DNA of 64,000 nucleotides from NCBI GenBank assembly GCA_047602575.1, contig JASGGY010000003.1:682001-746000 (forward strand), given 5' to 3'. Position numbers and translations under genes: made by a program. Each line of letters opens with the position of its first letter. Position 1 is the stretch's first letter. Positions 1 through 8,008 of the stretch are shown here, piece after piece. The stretch is from UBA1366 sp047602575 (GTDB lineage Bacteria; Bacillota; Clostridia; Oscillospirales; Ruminococcaceae). The notes below the pieces were generated by a model that worked only from the letters and a program-made list of their open reading frames with translations, was not told the DNA's origin and did not search any database.

Positions 1-274
1 GGAGCTCCTTGCATTTATTGTAAGCAAACTCATTGAGGTAAACGCCGAGCTTCTTATCCTCGACGGTCTGCGAAAAATAATCGGAGGTGATGTTATTGTC
101 CTGCATAATCTGGAACTGATTGCTCATTTCATTGATCAGATAATCGATGTACACGCCGGCTTTGACCTTTTCGCCGTCCGCGCTCATCACATAGCTTGTG
201 TCCTTACACGAAGCAAGCGGCAGCGCCATGAGCAGCGCACAGCCAGCAGCCGCGCATTTTTTTATAAAAGACAT
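1..274 (-). CDS. Lipoprotein, 5' part only (possible extracytoplasmic foldase)
   Basis: Runs off the left edge; 91 N-terminal residues are visible. A short positively charged start, a hydrophobic stretch and a lipobox L-A-S-C with the lipidated Cys at residue 23 indicate a type II signal peptide, so the product should be anchored to the outer face of the membrane. The mature N-terminus (a Tyr/Asp-rich helix-forming segment after the lipid site) is reminiscent of SurA/PrsA-type peptidyl-prolyl isomerase N-domains, and the next gene downstream in coordinates is a cyclophilin-like protein, but the part seen is too short to assign a family. The ATG has a good Shine-Dalgarno (AAAGGAAG) and its own promoter at 345-373. 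Confidence 0.7.
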   Translation of the reverse strand, partial: MSFIKKCAAAGCALLMALPLASCKDTSYVMSADGEKVKAGVYIDYLINEMSNQFQIMQDNNITSDYFSQTVEDKKLGVYLNEFAYNKCKEL

Positions 275-344
275 AGTTTTTTCTTCCTTTCGTTTTAAAG
301 ACAATCCGGCGGAATGCCAAAGCCTCCGCCCGATAACCTTATAT

Positions 345-373
345 ATTATACCTGAAAACAAAAGTAAAGTCAA
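345..373 (-). promoter_or_regulatory. Promoter of the lipoprotein at the left edge
   Basis: On the minus strand TTGACT (368-373) and TATAAT (345-350) are separated by 17 bp, a near-consensus vegetative sigma promoter. Transcription would start near 338 and give a leader of about 60 nt before the ATG at 274. Confidence 0.75.
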
Positions 374-401
374 GAATCGGCGCATGAAAATTATAGAATT
401 T

Positions 402-1307
402 TTACTGCGTGGTTGTAACAGCCGCGGGCGTTGGTACAGACGTTGGGGTTGTCGGTGTTGTTGATGCCGGCGTTGTCTGCGCGGCGGAATCGTCCGACGG
501 CAGGTTGAGCACGGCGGGCGGATTGGTCAGCGTGGCTTTCACCGCACCGTAGGTCGTCATATAAACGCGGTTGAATTTGATTTCGTGTGCGGGGGATTTG
601 GTTTCGGAATCGTCCCCGCCCGCGGAGGCGATGGCGATGTATGCGTCCATGCCGCCGATGACCTGACCGAAAACGGTATACTGTTGGGCGAAATTCGGCA
701 CACCGCCATGCTCGATAAAGGCGTTGATGATGGTCGGATTGCCGTCCACCGCCTGCAGCTCATTCTTGAAGTCGTCGGTGAATTCCACGGAATTGACAAA
801 CAGCACGCGACTTCCCGCCAGATTGCGACGGTTAAAAAAGCCCTTTGACTCACCGTAAGCGCACAGCGCACCGGGGAGCGTCCACAGATCCGCGGATTTT
901 TCCGGCTCATAGGTTTTGGTGTCGGTGTCGCCGGTTTCCGAACCGTCCGCGGACTTTGCACCGCCCAAGAAATACACGCTCTGCTCGACGGCATAGACAT
1001 AGGTGTTGTCATAATATCCGCTGTTGACCAGACCGGTGAAATAATCCACATAGTCCGGTGCCTGCTCCGGATACAGCACCGCCTGAAAATTCCCCGCTGT
1101 TGTTTCAAACACCGCCACCGGTGCGGAATCCGCGGGCATTTCCAGCTGGATGAGATGCACGTTTTCCAGATCCAGCCCGTTGTCGCGCGAGCGCCCGATC
1201 AGCGTCATCAGGAACGTCGCCACGAGCGCAAACACCGTCCCCACAAGCGCGATCTGTACCATGCGATAACGCAGGCTTCTTTGTTTGAGCTTTTTTTTCG
1301 GTTTCAA
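402..1307 (-). CDS. Membrane-anchored cyclophilin-type peptidyl-prolyl isomerase-like protein
   Basis: 301 residues. A basic N-terminus and one membrane segment (about 16-38) place the rest outside the cell. Residues about 63-255 resemble the cyclophilin fold (start V-F-E-T-T-A-G-N-F, then a Phe/Gly-rich core), followed by a Ser/Thr/Pro-rich low-complexity tail of about 35 residues. The usual catalytic stretch H-R-V-I-x-x-F is replaced by Y-V-Y-A-V-E-Q, so the active-site Arg appears missing and the protein may be a binding or chaperone module rather than an active isomerase. The TTG start at 1307 is chosen because GAAAGGA lies just upstream and no better start exists. It follows cysS by 21 bp and is probably read through from the T-box operon. 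Confidence 0.8.
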   Translation of the reverse strand: MKPKKKLKQRSLRYRMVQIALVGTVFALVATFLMTLIGRSRDNGLDLENVHLIQLEMPADSAPVAVFETTAGNFQAVLYPEQAPDYVDYFTGLVNSGYYDNTYVYAVEQSVYFLGGAKSADGSETGDTDTKTYEPEKSADLWTLPGALCAYGESKGFFNRRNLAGSRVLFVNSVEFTDDFKNELQAVDGNPTIINAFIEHGGVPNFAQQYTVFGQVIGGMDAYIAIASAGGDDSETKSPAHEIKFNRVYMTTYGAVKATLTNPPAVLNLPSDDSAAQTTPASTTPTTPTSVPTPAAVTTTQ

Positions 1308-1328
1308 GCTTTCGCGTCCTTTCTTCGG

Positions 1329-2729
1329 TTATGCCTGTTTTTTTGTCAGCTTCATACCCTGACGCGTTTCTTCAATCACATAGCCCAGCGCCGCAATCTC
1401 ATTGCGCAGCGCGTCGGCTTTTGCGAAATCCTTTGCCTTGCGCGCGGCGGTGCGCTGCTCTGCAAGCTCCAGCACCTGTGCGGGGATTTCCCCAGCACCC
1501 TGACGGCGCGGGCAAAGCCCCAGCACACCCGTCAGCTCGTCAAACAGCTTTGCTCCCGCTGCGAGTGCGTCCTTGGGCGTATCGGAGGACGCGGACAGGG
1601 TGTTCAGCTCCCGCACCAGCTCAAAGATTGCCGCGAGCGCGTCCGCTGTGTTTAAATCGTCGGACATGGCTTCAATAAACTGAGCCTTTCGCGCGGCGAG
1701 AGCGCTTTCAAATTCCGCCGAAATTCCGTTGTCGGGAGCAATTTTCATCGCCCTGTCAAGCGTTTCACGGCAATTATACAGCCGTTCAAGCGACGCTTTG
1801 CACGACTCGATAATCTCTAAGCTGTAATTAATCGGCGTTCTGTAATGCGCCGAGATCAACAGATAGCGGATCGGCTCGTATCCGTATTTTTCGGCAACGT
1901 CACGCGTCGTGAAAAAATTACCCGCCGACTTCGACATTTTTTTGTTGTCGATATTTATATAGCCGTTGTGCATCCAGTAATTGGCGAGCGGCTTGCCTGT
2001 CACCGCTTCGGACTGGGCAATTTCATTCTCGTGGTGCGGAAAAATCAAGTCCTGACCACCGCCGTGAATGTCAATTGTCTCGCCCAGATTATGGCGTGAC
2101 ATCGCGGAGCATTCGATATGCCAGCCCGGTCTGCCCTTTCCCCACGGCGAATCCCACGACGGCTCGCCGGGCTTTGCGTTTTTCCATACGGCGAAATCGA
2201 GTGGGTCTTCCTTTATGTCGCTGACTTCAATTCTTGCGCCCGACATCAGCTCGTCGAGCGGCTGACCGGAAAGCTTACCATATTCCTTGAATTTGCGTGT
2301 TCTGAAATAAACATCGCCGTTTTTCTCATACGCGTAACCGTTGTCAACCAAATCTTTTACAATTCCGATGATCTGCTCCATGCTCTCGGTAACTTTCGGC
2401 TGAATGTGCGGCGTTAAAATATTAAGCCCGGACGTATCTTTTTTGAACTCGACGATGTATTTCTCCGAAACCTCCGACGCGGAAATACCTTCCTCGGCGG
2501 CTCTTTTGATAATGTTATCGTCAATATCCGTGAAATTCTGGACGTAAGTTACATCGTATCCGATATATTCCATGAACCTGCGAAGCACGTCGAAAACGCA
2601 CACAGGACGCGCATTTCCGATGTGAATATAATTATAAACCGTAGGTCCGCAGGCATAAATCCCGACTTTGCCCGGCGTGATGGGAACAAATTCTTCTTTC
2701 CGACGGGTCATGGTGTTGTAAATTTTCAT
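1329..2729 (-). CDS. cysS: Cysteinyl-tRNA synthetase
   Basis: 466 residues, the normal length for the family. It charges tRNA-Cys with cysteine in the cytoplasm. Class I signature H-I-G-N is at 36-39, preceded by the zinc ligand C27; the K-M-S-K-S loop lies near residue 268, and the other zinc-binding residues sit in the W-H-I-E-C and H-H-E-N-E segments. It starts 2 bp after the stop of cysE, so both are translated from one message under the Cys T-box at 3431-3701. Confidence 0.97.
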   Translation of the reverse strand: MKIYNTMTRRKEEFVPITPGKVGIYACGPTVYNYIHIGNARPVCVFDVLRRFMEYIGYDVTYVQNFTDIDDNIIKRAAEEGISASEVSEKYIVEFKKDTSGLNILTPHIQPKVTESMEQIIGIVKDLVDNGYAYEKNGDVYFRTRKFKEYGKLSGQPLDELMSGARIEVSDIKEDPLDFAVWKNAKPGEPSWDSPWGKGRPGWHIECSAMSRHNLGETIDIHGGGQDLIFPHHENEIAQSEAVTGKPLANYWMHNGYINIDNKKMSKSAGNFFTTRDVAEKYGYEPIRYLLISAHYRTPINYSLEIIESCKASLERLYNCRETLDRAMKIAPDNGISAEFESALAARKAQFIEAMSDDLNTADALAAIFELVRELNTLSASSDTPKDALAAGAKLFDELTGVLGLCPRRQGAGEIPAQVLELAEQRTAARKAKDFAKADALRNEIAALGYVIEETRQGMKLTKKQA

Positions 2730-2731
2730 AG

Positions 2732-3403
2732 CTAATCCTTTCGTGCGGGTGATTCGCTTCGGCTCTGTTTGAGCGCTTCCAGCTCCCGCTCAAGCTTTTC
2801 GATTCGTACGCGCTGGCGACAGATTTCCAGCGACACGGGGTCTGGAATGTGCACCTGATCCAGATCATTGCTTGCGGTGGTTTTTGCGCCGTCGCGCCGG
2901 ATGATCCGCGCGGGAACGCCCACCGCCGTGGCATAGGGGGGAACTTCCTCGAGCACCACCGCGTTGGCTGCGATTTTCGCATGGTCGCCGACTTTAAACG
3001 GTCCTAAAATCTTTGAGCCGCTGCCGACCATGACGTTGTTGCCAAGGGTGGGGTGGCGCTTGCCGCTTTCCTTGCCCGTGCCGCCCAATGTGCATCCCTG
3101 ATAAATCAGGCAATTGTCGCCGATTTCAGCGGTTTCGCCGATGACGACGCCGCTGCCGTGGTCGATGAGCAGCCCTTTCCCGATTTTTGCGCCCGGGTGG
3201 ATTTCGATTCCCGTCAGCGTGCGCGCGATCTGGGAAATCATCCGCGCCACCAGAAAAAGCTTGCGGTTATAAAACCAGTGGGAAACCCGATACATCAGCA
3301 CCGCGTGCAGACCGGTATAGGTCAGCACAATCTCCAGCGTGCTTTTCGCGGCGGGGTCGCGGTCTTTGATCGATTGTATTTCTTCTTTGAATTTCTCGAA
3401 CAT
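2732..3403 (-). CDS. cysE: Serine O-acetyltransferase
   Basis: 223 residues. Transfers acetyl from acetyl-CoA to L-serine, the first step of cysteine synthesis. An alpha-helical N-terminus is followed by the left-handed beta-helix hexapeptide repeats (I-H-P-G-A-K-I-G-K-G, then the conserved H-G-S-G-V-V-I-G-E-T-A). This is the short Gram-positive form of the enzyme. Start ATG at 3403 has the Shine-Dalgarno GAGAGGAG. First gene of the T-box operon cysE-cysS, so cysteine supply and cysteine charging are switched on together when tRNA-Cys is uncharged. Confidence 0.95.
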   Translation of the reverse strand: MFEKFKEEIQSIKDRDPAAKSTLEIVLTYTGLHAVLMYRVSHWFYNRKLFLVARMISQIARTLTGIEIHPGAKIGKGLLIDHGSGVVIGETAEIGDNCLIYQGCTLGGTGKESGKRHPTLGNNVMVGSGSKILGPFKVGDHAKIAANAVVLEEVPPYATAVGVPARIIRRDGAKTTASNDLDQVHIPDPVSLEICRQRVRIEKLERELEALKQSRSESPARKD

Positions 3404-3430
3404 CGTGATGCTCCTCTCAAGATAAATAAC

Positions 3431-3701
3431 AAGCCTCCCTGACCCGGACGGGTCAAGGAGGCATCAGCTGCGGTTCCACTCCATTGTTTCACTCAAACGC
3501 CCTTAACGCAGGCAAATCGAAAGCGGATACACACGCGGATAACCGCGTTTCCCCGCCCCTGCTTCCGGCCGCACTTCGCAGATCGTTCTTCTGAAACATC
3601 GCACCATTCGTTTCTCTCTGAAAGAAGCCCGTGTTCTGTTACTCTTGCCGGTATGCGGATTAAGCCGAATTGACAAAACCCGTTTGCGCATTTTGTTTAT
3701 T
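3431..3701 (-). promoter_or_regulatory. T-box leader (tRNA-Cys) controlling cysE-cysS
   Basis: Read on the minus strand, the untranslated leader holds the parts of a T-box riboswitch. A Stem I with an AGAGTA S-turn type motif and, across the loop, GAAG followed by the specifier codon TGC (3573-3571) gives cysteine. The T-box core GTGGAACCGC is at 3470-3479; its TGGA bulge can pair with the UCCA end of tRNA-Cys (discriminator U). It is followed by a GC-rich terminator hairpin (3433-3462, arms GCCTCC...CCCG and CGGG...GGAGGC) with a T-rich run to 3421. Uncharged tRNA-Cys would stabilise the antiterminator. Confidence 0.93.
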
Positions 3702-3707
3702 ATATGT

Positions 3708-3736
3708 ATTCTATCACAAACCTTGCGACAATGCAA
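3708..3736 (-). promoter_or_regulatory. Promoter of the cysE-cysS T-box transcript
   Basis: TTGCAT (3731-3736) and TAGAAT (3708-3713) on the minus strand with a 17-bp spacer, placing the start at about 3701, exactly where the T-box leader begins. Confidence 0.7.
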
Positions 3737-3756
3737 GGGAAAAGAAAAATTTTCAC

Positions 3757-3790
3757 AAAAAAACGCGCCGGTTCAGCAAATCGAACCGAC
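3757..3790 (-). terminator. Terminator after pgsA
   Basis: Minus-strand hairpin with arms GTCGGTTC and GAACCGGC around an 8-nt loop, then GCG and seven T residues. It lies 8 bp past the pgsA stop and separates rimO-pgsA from the cysE promoter. Confidence 0.8.
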
Positions 3791-3798
3791 GCAGACTT

Positions 3799-4341
3799 TT
3801 ATTTTGAAGAATCGATATACGCCCAATAGGCTTTGAGATAGGAAATTCCCGACACAATCGTCAGTGCCGTGCAGATCCAAATCAGGATTTCATTAATCAG
3901 AAACCGGTCGAAGCCGATGATCTGCAGTCCCATGATCGCAACCAGCGCCACCATGGTGAACGCGGTTTTGAGCTTTCCCATCAGACCGGCGGGGACGACC
4001 ACACCCTCGTTGGCGACCACCATCCGCAGCCCCGACACCATGAATTCCCGCGACAGGATCAGAATCACTGCCACCGGATCAACCCAGCGCTCCCACGCAA
4101 AGCAGATAATCGCCGACATCACCAAAATCTTATCCGCCAGCGGGTCGAGGAATTTTCCGAAATTCGTGACCAGTCCGTATTTCCGCGCCAGCATCCCGTC
4201 GAACCAGTCCGTTGCCGATGCGATGCCGAACACCGCCAGCGCCCAGAGGATATTCAGCGGCACAAACTCCGCCAGCACGAAAAATAAAAACAGCGGGATC
4301 ATCAGAACGCGCAAAACAGTAAGCTTGTTGGGTAAATTCAT
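3799..4341 (-). CDS. pgsA: CDP-diacylglycerol-glycerol-3-phosphate 3-phosphatidyltransferase
   Basis: 180 residues. Membrane enzyme that makes phosphatidylglycerol phosphate, the committed step of anionic phospholipid synthesis. The CDP-alcohol phosphotransferase signature is complete: D45, D48-G49, A52-R53, G62, D66, D70. About four to five hydrophobic segments surround it. The frame is open further upstream (to 4422), but the ATG at 4341 has GAAAGGA before it, fits the family N-terminus (M-N-L-P-N-K-L-T) and avoids overlap with rimO, so it is preferred. Co-transcribed with rimO, 25 bp upstream. Confidence 0.94.
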   Translation of the reverse strand: MNLPNKLTVLRVLMIPLFLFFVLAEFVPLNILWALAVFGIASATDWFDGMLARKYGLVTNFGKFLDPLADKILVMSAIICFAWERWVDPVAVILILSREFMVSGLRMVVANEGVVVPAGLMGKLKTAFTMVALVAIMGLQIIGFDRFLINEILIWICTALTIVSGISYLKAYWAYIDSSK

Positions 4342-4366
4342 TGTCCTAAATCCTTTCGCGCCGTTG

Positions 4367-5713
4367 TTACGGCTGGTTGGAGTCTGCTTCCGACTCGCCC
4401 AAAAGATCATAATCCAGCACATCGGTGAGCTTCACACGGACAAACGCGCCGACGGGGAGCTTTTTCTTGCTTGTGAAAAAAATCTTTCCGTCAATCTCCG
4501 GCGCGTCGGCGCAGCTTCTGCCGAACCAGCATTCCGCCAGCCGGTCAAAGCCCTCGACGACGACCTCGGCGGTTTCGCCGATGCGCGCGCAGTTGAGCGC
4601 TTCCATGGTCAGGAGTTGTTCGTTCATGATGATTTCCGCTCTGCGCGTGCGTTCCTCCGGCTCGATCTGATCGGGGAATTCCGCGGCGGGCGTTCCCTCC
4701 TCCTCGGAATAGGCAAAGCAGCCCAGCCGGTCAAACCGCATCTCGCGCGCGAACACCGCCAGCCGCTCAAACTGTGCGGCGGTTTCGCCGGGGAAGCCTG
4801 TGATCAGCGTTGTGCGCAGCACAACACCGGGGATTTTCCCGCGGATTTTCGCAATTACCGTGCGCAGGCTTTCCTCCCCGCCGGGGCGGTTCATGCGCTT
4901 TAAAATCTGATCGTCGCAGTGCTGGATGGGCAGGTCGATGTATTTGACCAGCTTTTCCTCGCGCGCGATCACGTCGAGTAGCGCGTCGGTAATATGCTCG
5001 GGGTAGCTGTACAGGGTACGGATCCACTTCAGCCCCTCGATTTTGCAAAGCGCTTCGAGCAGCTCCGCAATGCGCGGCGCGCCGTATAAATCCTTGCCGT
5101 AGAGGGTGGTGTCCTGCGCGATGAGGACAAGCTCCTTCACGCCGTGTTCGGCAAGCCAGTTTGCTTCTTTCAGAATGTTCTCAATGGTGCGGCTGCGGAA
5201 TTTGCCCCGTATACCGGGAATCGCGCAATAGGTGCAGCGGTTGTCGCAGCCCTCGGCGATTTTTAAGTATGCGTAAAACGGCTCGGTGGAAAGAATCCGC
5301 CCGCCGTCAATGTCAAGGGCTTCCTTTTCGCCGTAAAGCGCAATCGACTCTTTGGTTTGAAGCACATCGCGGATGACCGCGCAGAGCTGTTCGTTTGCGC
5401 CGATGCCCAGCACCGCGTCAACCTCGGGAATTTCCTGCAAAATCTGATCCCGATACCGCTCGGCAAGACAGCCGGTGACGATGACGGCTTTGATTCTGCC
5501 CTCCTGCTTGAGTGTGCAAAACTCCAGAATCGTGTCGATTGCCTCCTGCTTTGCAGACTCGATGAAGCCACAGGTGTTGACGATCACCACATCGGAAAGC
5601 GCCGCGTCGCTGACGATTTCAAACGCCTCGCCGCGCAGGTTAAAGAGCATATGCTCCGCATCCACCTGATTTTTCGGACATCCCAGCGATACCATACCGA
5701 CCTTGACTGACAA
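4367..5713 (-). CDS. rimO: Ribosomal protein S12 methylthiotransferase
   Basis: 448 residues. Radical-SAM enzyme that adds a methylthio group to an Asp of ribosomal protein S12. N-terminal MTTase domain binds one cluster through C12 (S-L-G-C-P-K-N), C48 and C82; the radical SAM cluster uses C156-x3-C160-x2-C163 followed by A-I-P-x-I-R-G, typical of RimO; a C-terminal TRAM-like domain ends the protein. ATG at 5713 follows GAGAGGAAG. First gene of rimO-pgsA, with its own promoter at 5792-5820. Confidence 0.95.
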   Translation of the reverse strand: MSVKVGMVSLGCPKNQVDAEHMLFNLRGEAFEIVSDAALSDVVIVNTCGFIESAKQEAIDTILEFCTLKQEGRIKAVIVTGCLAERYRDQILQEIPEVDAVLGIGANEQLCAVIRDVLQTKESIALYGEKEALDIDGGRILSTEPFYAYLKIAEGCDNRCTYCAIPGIRGKFRSRTIENILKEANWLAEHGVKELVLIAQDTTLYGKDLYGAPRIAELLEALCKIEGLKWIRTLYSYPEHITDALLDVIAREEKLVKYIDLPIQHCDDQILKRMNRPGGEESLRTVIAKIRGKIPGVVLRTTLITGFPGETAAQFERLAVFAREMRFDRLGCFAYSEEEGTPAAEFPDQIEPEERTRRAEIIMNEQLLTMEALNCARIGETAEVVVEGFDRLAECWFGRSCADAPEIDGKIFFTSKKKLPVGAFVRVKLTDVLDYDLLGESEADSNQP

Positions 5714-5791
5714 TTGAAAACTTCCTCTCGTTGATCCGGCGCACCGGATGAATCCGACCGCATCCGCCGTTTACGACAGACGCACTACTTC

Positions 5792-5820
5792 TATTTTACA
5801 CAATTTCGCGCGAATGTCAA
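5792..5820 (-). promoter_or_regulatory. Promoter of rimO-pgsA
   Basis: TTGACA (5815-5820) and AAAATA (5792-5797) on the minus strand, 17 bp apart. Start near 5785, leader about 70 nt. Confidence 0.6.
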
Positions 5821-5875
5821 GCCCGCGCGCGTTTTTTCAAAAAGCGACTTTATTCCAGACTGTAGATAAACCCTA

Positions 5876-6082
5876 GTCAGGGGACGCCGCCCCTGCTACC
5901 GCGCACGGTAGCATTGACACACCTCTGCCAAGAGGGTAAAGCTGCCGTGCGCGGCAGCTATGTACCCTTTGGAAACCCATAGTTTTACGGATTATACTTT
6001 GATTTTCTTAGCGAATTTGTGCTTTTGCTACCATTTTGTGATTCCATTTAGGGCACTCATAAAATGAGAACACACTTTTTCT
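5876..6082 (+). repeat. Dispersed palindromic repeat, copy A
   Basis: One of four related plus-strand copies in the window (others at 20705, 43679, 55630). It occupies most of the 395-bp gap between rimO and recX. It contains a hairpin CAGGGG/CCCCTG, a hairpin GCTACCG/CGGTAGC, then the core palindrome with arms CCAAGAGGGTA and TACCCTTTGG whose loop holds a further hairpin (AGCTGCCG/CGGCAGCT). After the shared GGAAACCCATAG comes an AT-rich tail ending in TTTGTGATTCC. No transposase is present, so it resembles a BOX- or MITE-like element or a structured RNA of unknown role. Confidence 0.75.
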
Positions 6083-6108
6083 TCAGTCTAACTTTTTTTA
6101 CAGTCTGT

Positions 6109-6717
6109 TTATTCTTCCTCAATTTCATCGAGCGCAGCACGGATTTCCTCATAAGCATACCCCAGCCTTGCCAACGCGGCGACGACCTTCTGCCGCCCGT
6201 TTTCCGCTTCCAGCTTACGCAAGTACTTCCGGCGGATCAGCTCCGCCAGCCGTGCGGACGCGTCGTCCTCGTATTCCGCAAGCGCTTCCTCGGCAAGCTC
6301 GCTCGAGATGCCCTTCATCCGCATTTCCTGACGGGCGCGGTAAAAGCCGAGCTTTTTGACCTCCGTCAGCGTGCGGGCAAGTTGCTGCGCATACCGGCGG
6401 TCGTTGACCTGCCCGCCGCGCACAAGCTCATCGAGCACGGCAAAGCACACATCGTCGGGGTAATTGGCTTGCAGCTTTTCATAAAGCCCGGTGTAGGAAT
6501 ACTCGCGCGCGTCAATGAGAAACAGCGCGCGCTGCCTTGCCCGGCGCAAGGTGTCCGTGCGGATGATTTCCTCGAGCGCTTCGTCGGGAATCCGCGTACC
6601 CTCGCTTAAGCTGTACTGCGCGGCAATTTCACCATGCAGATAAACCCGCGCGCCGTCGGTAAAAACGACTGCGCAGGTTTTTCCTTTATATGGCTCGATG
6701 CGATCCACAACCCGCAC
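6109..6717 (-). CDS. recX: Regulatory protein RecX
   Basis: 202 residues. Binds RecA filaments and modulates recombinase activity. The sequence shows the tandem three-helix RecX repeats, with the motifs A-R-Q-R-A-L-F-L-I-D-A-R-E-Y-S, L-V-R-G-G-Q-V-N-D-R-R-Y-A-Q and K-K-L-G-F-Y-R-A-R. A short N-terminal beta-rich extension (about 50 residues) precedes them, as in other Firmicutes RecX. It starts 5 bp after the recA stop, so both share a transcript. Confidence 0.93.
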   Translation of the reverse strand: MRVVDRIEPYKGKTCAVVFTDGARVYLHGEIAAQYSLSEGTRIPDEALEEIIRTDTLRRARQRALFLIDAREYSYTGLYEKLQANYPDDVCFAVLDELVRGGQVNDRRYAQQLARTLTEVKKLGFYRARQEMRMKGISSELAEEALAEYEDDASARLAELIRRKYLRKLEAENGRQKVVAALARLGYAYEEIRAALDEIEEE

Positions 6718-6722
6718 GGCGC

Positions 6723-7904
6723 TTATTCCGCGGGGGTGAATTCTTCAAAATCCTCGTCCTCCGCGGGATCGGCGACAAGATTGAAGCTTGCATCGGCGGC
6801 TTCCTCCGCTTTGTCGGCGGCGGCTTTGACCGCGGCTGCCTTTTTGTTCTTTTTGGAAGCAAACGAAATTTCGGAAGCCTGGTTCCTGATTTTCGCTTCG
6901 ATTTCCGCCATGATTTCGGGGTTTGCCGTCAGGAATTCTTTGGAGTTATCCCTGCCCTGCCCAAGCTTGCTGTCATTATAGCTGAACCACGCGCCGCTTT
7001 TCTTGACGATATTCAGATCCGCCGCGATGTCCAGCACCTCGCCCACGCGGGAGATGCCCTTGCCGTACATGATATCGAATTCGCATTCTTTAAACGGCGG
7101 TGCGACCTTGTTCTTGACCACCTTGCAGCGTGTACGGTTGCCGATGATTGCAGTGCCGTCCTTGATCTGCTCCTCGCGGCGCACCTCGATGCGCACGGAG
7201 CTGTAAAACTTCAGCGCGCGTCCGCCGGGGGTGGTTTCGGGGTTGCCATAAATCACGCCGATTTTTTCGCGCACCTGGTTGATAAAAATCGCCACACAGT
7301 TGGATTTTGACACAACACCCGTGAGCTTGCGCATTGCCTGCGACATCAGGCGGGCAAGCTGACCGACGTGTGCGTCGCCCATTTCACCGTCGATTTCGGC
7401 TTTTGTGACCATCGCCGCGACGGAGTCGAGTACGATAACGTCAATCGCGCCGGAGCGCACGAGGGTTTCGGCGATTTCCAGCGCCTGCTCGCCGCTGTCG
7501 GGCTGGGAAACCAGCAGGTCGTTGATGTTGACGCCCAGCTTCTCCGCGTAAATCGGATCAAGGGCGTGTTCGACGTCAATGAACGCCACCTCACCGCCCA
7601 GCTTCTGCGCCTGACCGATGATTTCAAGTGCGACGGTGGTTTTGCCGGAGCTTTCCGGTCCGTAAATCTCGACGATTCTGCCCCGCGGAACGCCGCCGAT
7701 TCCGAGCGCCAGATCGAGCGTCATTGATCCGGTGGGGATCGACGCAACATTCATCGTTTCGACCTGACCCATCCGCATCACGGCACCCTTGCCGTAAGCC
7801 TTCTCGATGACCGCGAGCGCGCCCTCGAGCGCTCTTTTCTTGTCCTCCGTTGTTTTCGGTGGTTCGTACATCTTTCTGCTTTCCGTTTTTTTCTTCTCAG
7901 CCAT
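6723..7904 (-). CDS. recA: Recombinase RecA
   Basis: 393 residues from the ATG at 7904. ATP-dependent strand exchange and SOS co-protease. Walker A G-P-E-S-S-G-K-T at 82-89, Walker B V-I-V-L-D-S-V-A-A, DNA loops intact, and a Lys/Ala-rich then acidic C-tail. The frame stays open to a GTG at 7937, but that codon lies inside the expected transcription start region, whereas the ATG at 7904 follows GAAAGG by a normal distance and matches the family N-terminus. Co-transcribed with recX; promoter and inverted repeat at 7944-7977. Confidence 0.97.
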   Translation of the reverse strand: MAEKKKTESRKMYEPPKTTEDKKRALEGALAVIEKAYGKGAVMRMGQVETMNVASIPTGSMTLDLALGIGGVPRGRIVEIYGPESSGKTTVALEIIGQAQKLGGEVAFIDVEHALDPIYAEKLGVNINDLLVSQPDSGEQALEIAETLVRSGAIDVIVLDSVAAMVTKAEIDGEMGDAHVGQLARLMSQAMRKLTGVVSKSNCVAIFINQVREKIGVIYGNPETTPGGRALKFYSSVRIEVRREEQIKDGTAIIGNRTRCKVVKNKVAPPFKECEFDIMYGKGISRVGEVLDIAADLNIVKKSGAWFSYNDSKLGQGRDNSKEFLTANPEIMAEIEAKIRNQASEISFASKKNKKAAAVKAAADKAEEAADASFNLVADPAEDEDFEEFTPAE

Positions 7905-7943
7905 CACGCTCAACCTTTCAATATCAAAGTTTGTCACAATCTC

Positions 7944-7977
7944 ATTATATCACGCAATCAGTCCGTTTGTACGGACT
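7944..7977 (-). promoter_or_regulatory. recA promoter with overlapping inverted repeat
   Basis: Minus strand TATAAT at 7944-7949. The -35 position falls in a perfect inverted repeat, AGTCCG-N6-CGGACT (7960-7977), and is itself poor (near TACAAA/GTACAA). The repeat is where a repressor would block polymerase. It does not match the usual Firmicutes LexA box (GAAC-N4-GTTC), so the regulator is not known. Confidence 0.55.
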
Positions 7978-8008
7978 CATTGTCGCTTGATCAGTTATAT
8001 CATCCGTT

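Noticed and set aside
7905..7937. Longer recA from a GTG at 7937.
   Set aside because: The codon lies in the region expected to be the transcription start; the ATG at 7904 has a good ribosome site and normal N-terminus.
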